From positions 124,001-188,000 of the forward strand of contig NZ_JAIOGQ010000001.1 of NCBI RefSeq assembly GCF_019904135.1: a DNA stretch of 64,000 nucleotides, in the 5' to 3' direction. Source of the stretch: Paenibacillus caui (GTDB lineage Bacteria > Bacillota > Bacilli > Paenibacillales > Paenibacillaceae). Below are positions 63,994 to 64,000 of the stretch, piece after piece (the stretch's first letter is position 1; each line of letters begins with the position of its first letter). The position numbers and the translations under genes are program-made. The notes under the pieces were generated by a model. The model worked only from the letters and a program-made list of their open reading frames with translations. It had not been told where the DNA came from and did no database searches.

Positions 63994-64000
63994 ACCTCTT

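Overview
The window is a chromosomal segment of an endospore-forming, flagellated, S-layer-bearing Firmicute, most likely Paenibacillus. Supporting signs are the sporulation genes (spoIIID, spoIIQ, spoIID, spoIIR), a gene order close to the Bacillus subtilis murA-atp-upp-glyA-ywl-prfA region, several SLH-domain surface proteins, frequent TTG/GTG starts behind strong GGAGG-type ribosome sites, and GC-rich core genes. I see no tRNA, rRNA, insertion sequence or CRISPR array.

Region 1 (1-13.5 kb) is a cell-surface block, all on the minus strand. It holds a truncated S-layer gene, a 1321-residue SLH protein, and a probable operon pgcA - DUF5693 membrane protein - csaB - tagA - tagO. With mnaA (32.5-33.7 kb) these genes supply UDP-ManNAc, start and extend a secondary cell-wall polymer, and pyruvylate it; pyruvylated ManNAc is the ligand of SLH domains. 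Region 2 (13.5-24.4 kb) carries fabZ, an epuA-like gene, flhP, flhO, mbl, spoIIID, a plus-strand lipoprotein, spoIIQ, spoIID, an esterase, murA and a YwzB-like gene. Region 3 (24.8-32.3 kb) is the complete F1Fo ATP synthase operon, with stem-loops in three intercistronic gaps. Region 4 (32.5-45.1 kb) carries mnaA, upp, glyA and a ywlG-like gene behind a ZTP-type riboswitch, then ywlE, mntP, a DUF72 gene, ywlC/sua5, spoIIR, a rodA-like gene, prmC and prfA.

Region 5 (45.4-51 kb) is accessory and in large part AT-rich. After an SLH protein comes a secreted HNH-nuclease toxin, a SUKH immunity gene, a decayed second copy of the toxin's nuclease tip (one stop, one frameshift), and a second SUKH gene. 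Next to it on the other strand is an HTH-TPR regulator whose 3' end overlaps a previously uncalled 49-residue signal-peptide precursor, the layout of an RRNPP/AimR-type quorum-sensing pair.

Region 6 (51-64 kb) returns to ordinary genes: ychF, a PrsA-like protein, a cell-wall amidase, a monooxygenase-fold protein with a nitroreductase, type 2 isopentenyl-diphosphate isomerase, cardiolipin synthase, a paired SMR exporter behind a structured leader, and a TetR regulator followed by a SwrC-type RND exporter.

The strongest candidates for something new are the toxin / immunity / decayed-tip array and the adjacent peptide-regulator pair. All family assignments come from reading motifs and gene order; no database search was run.
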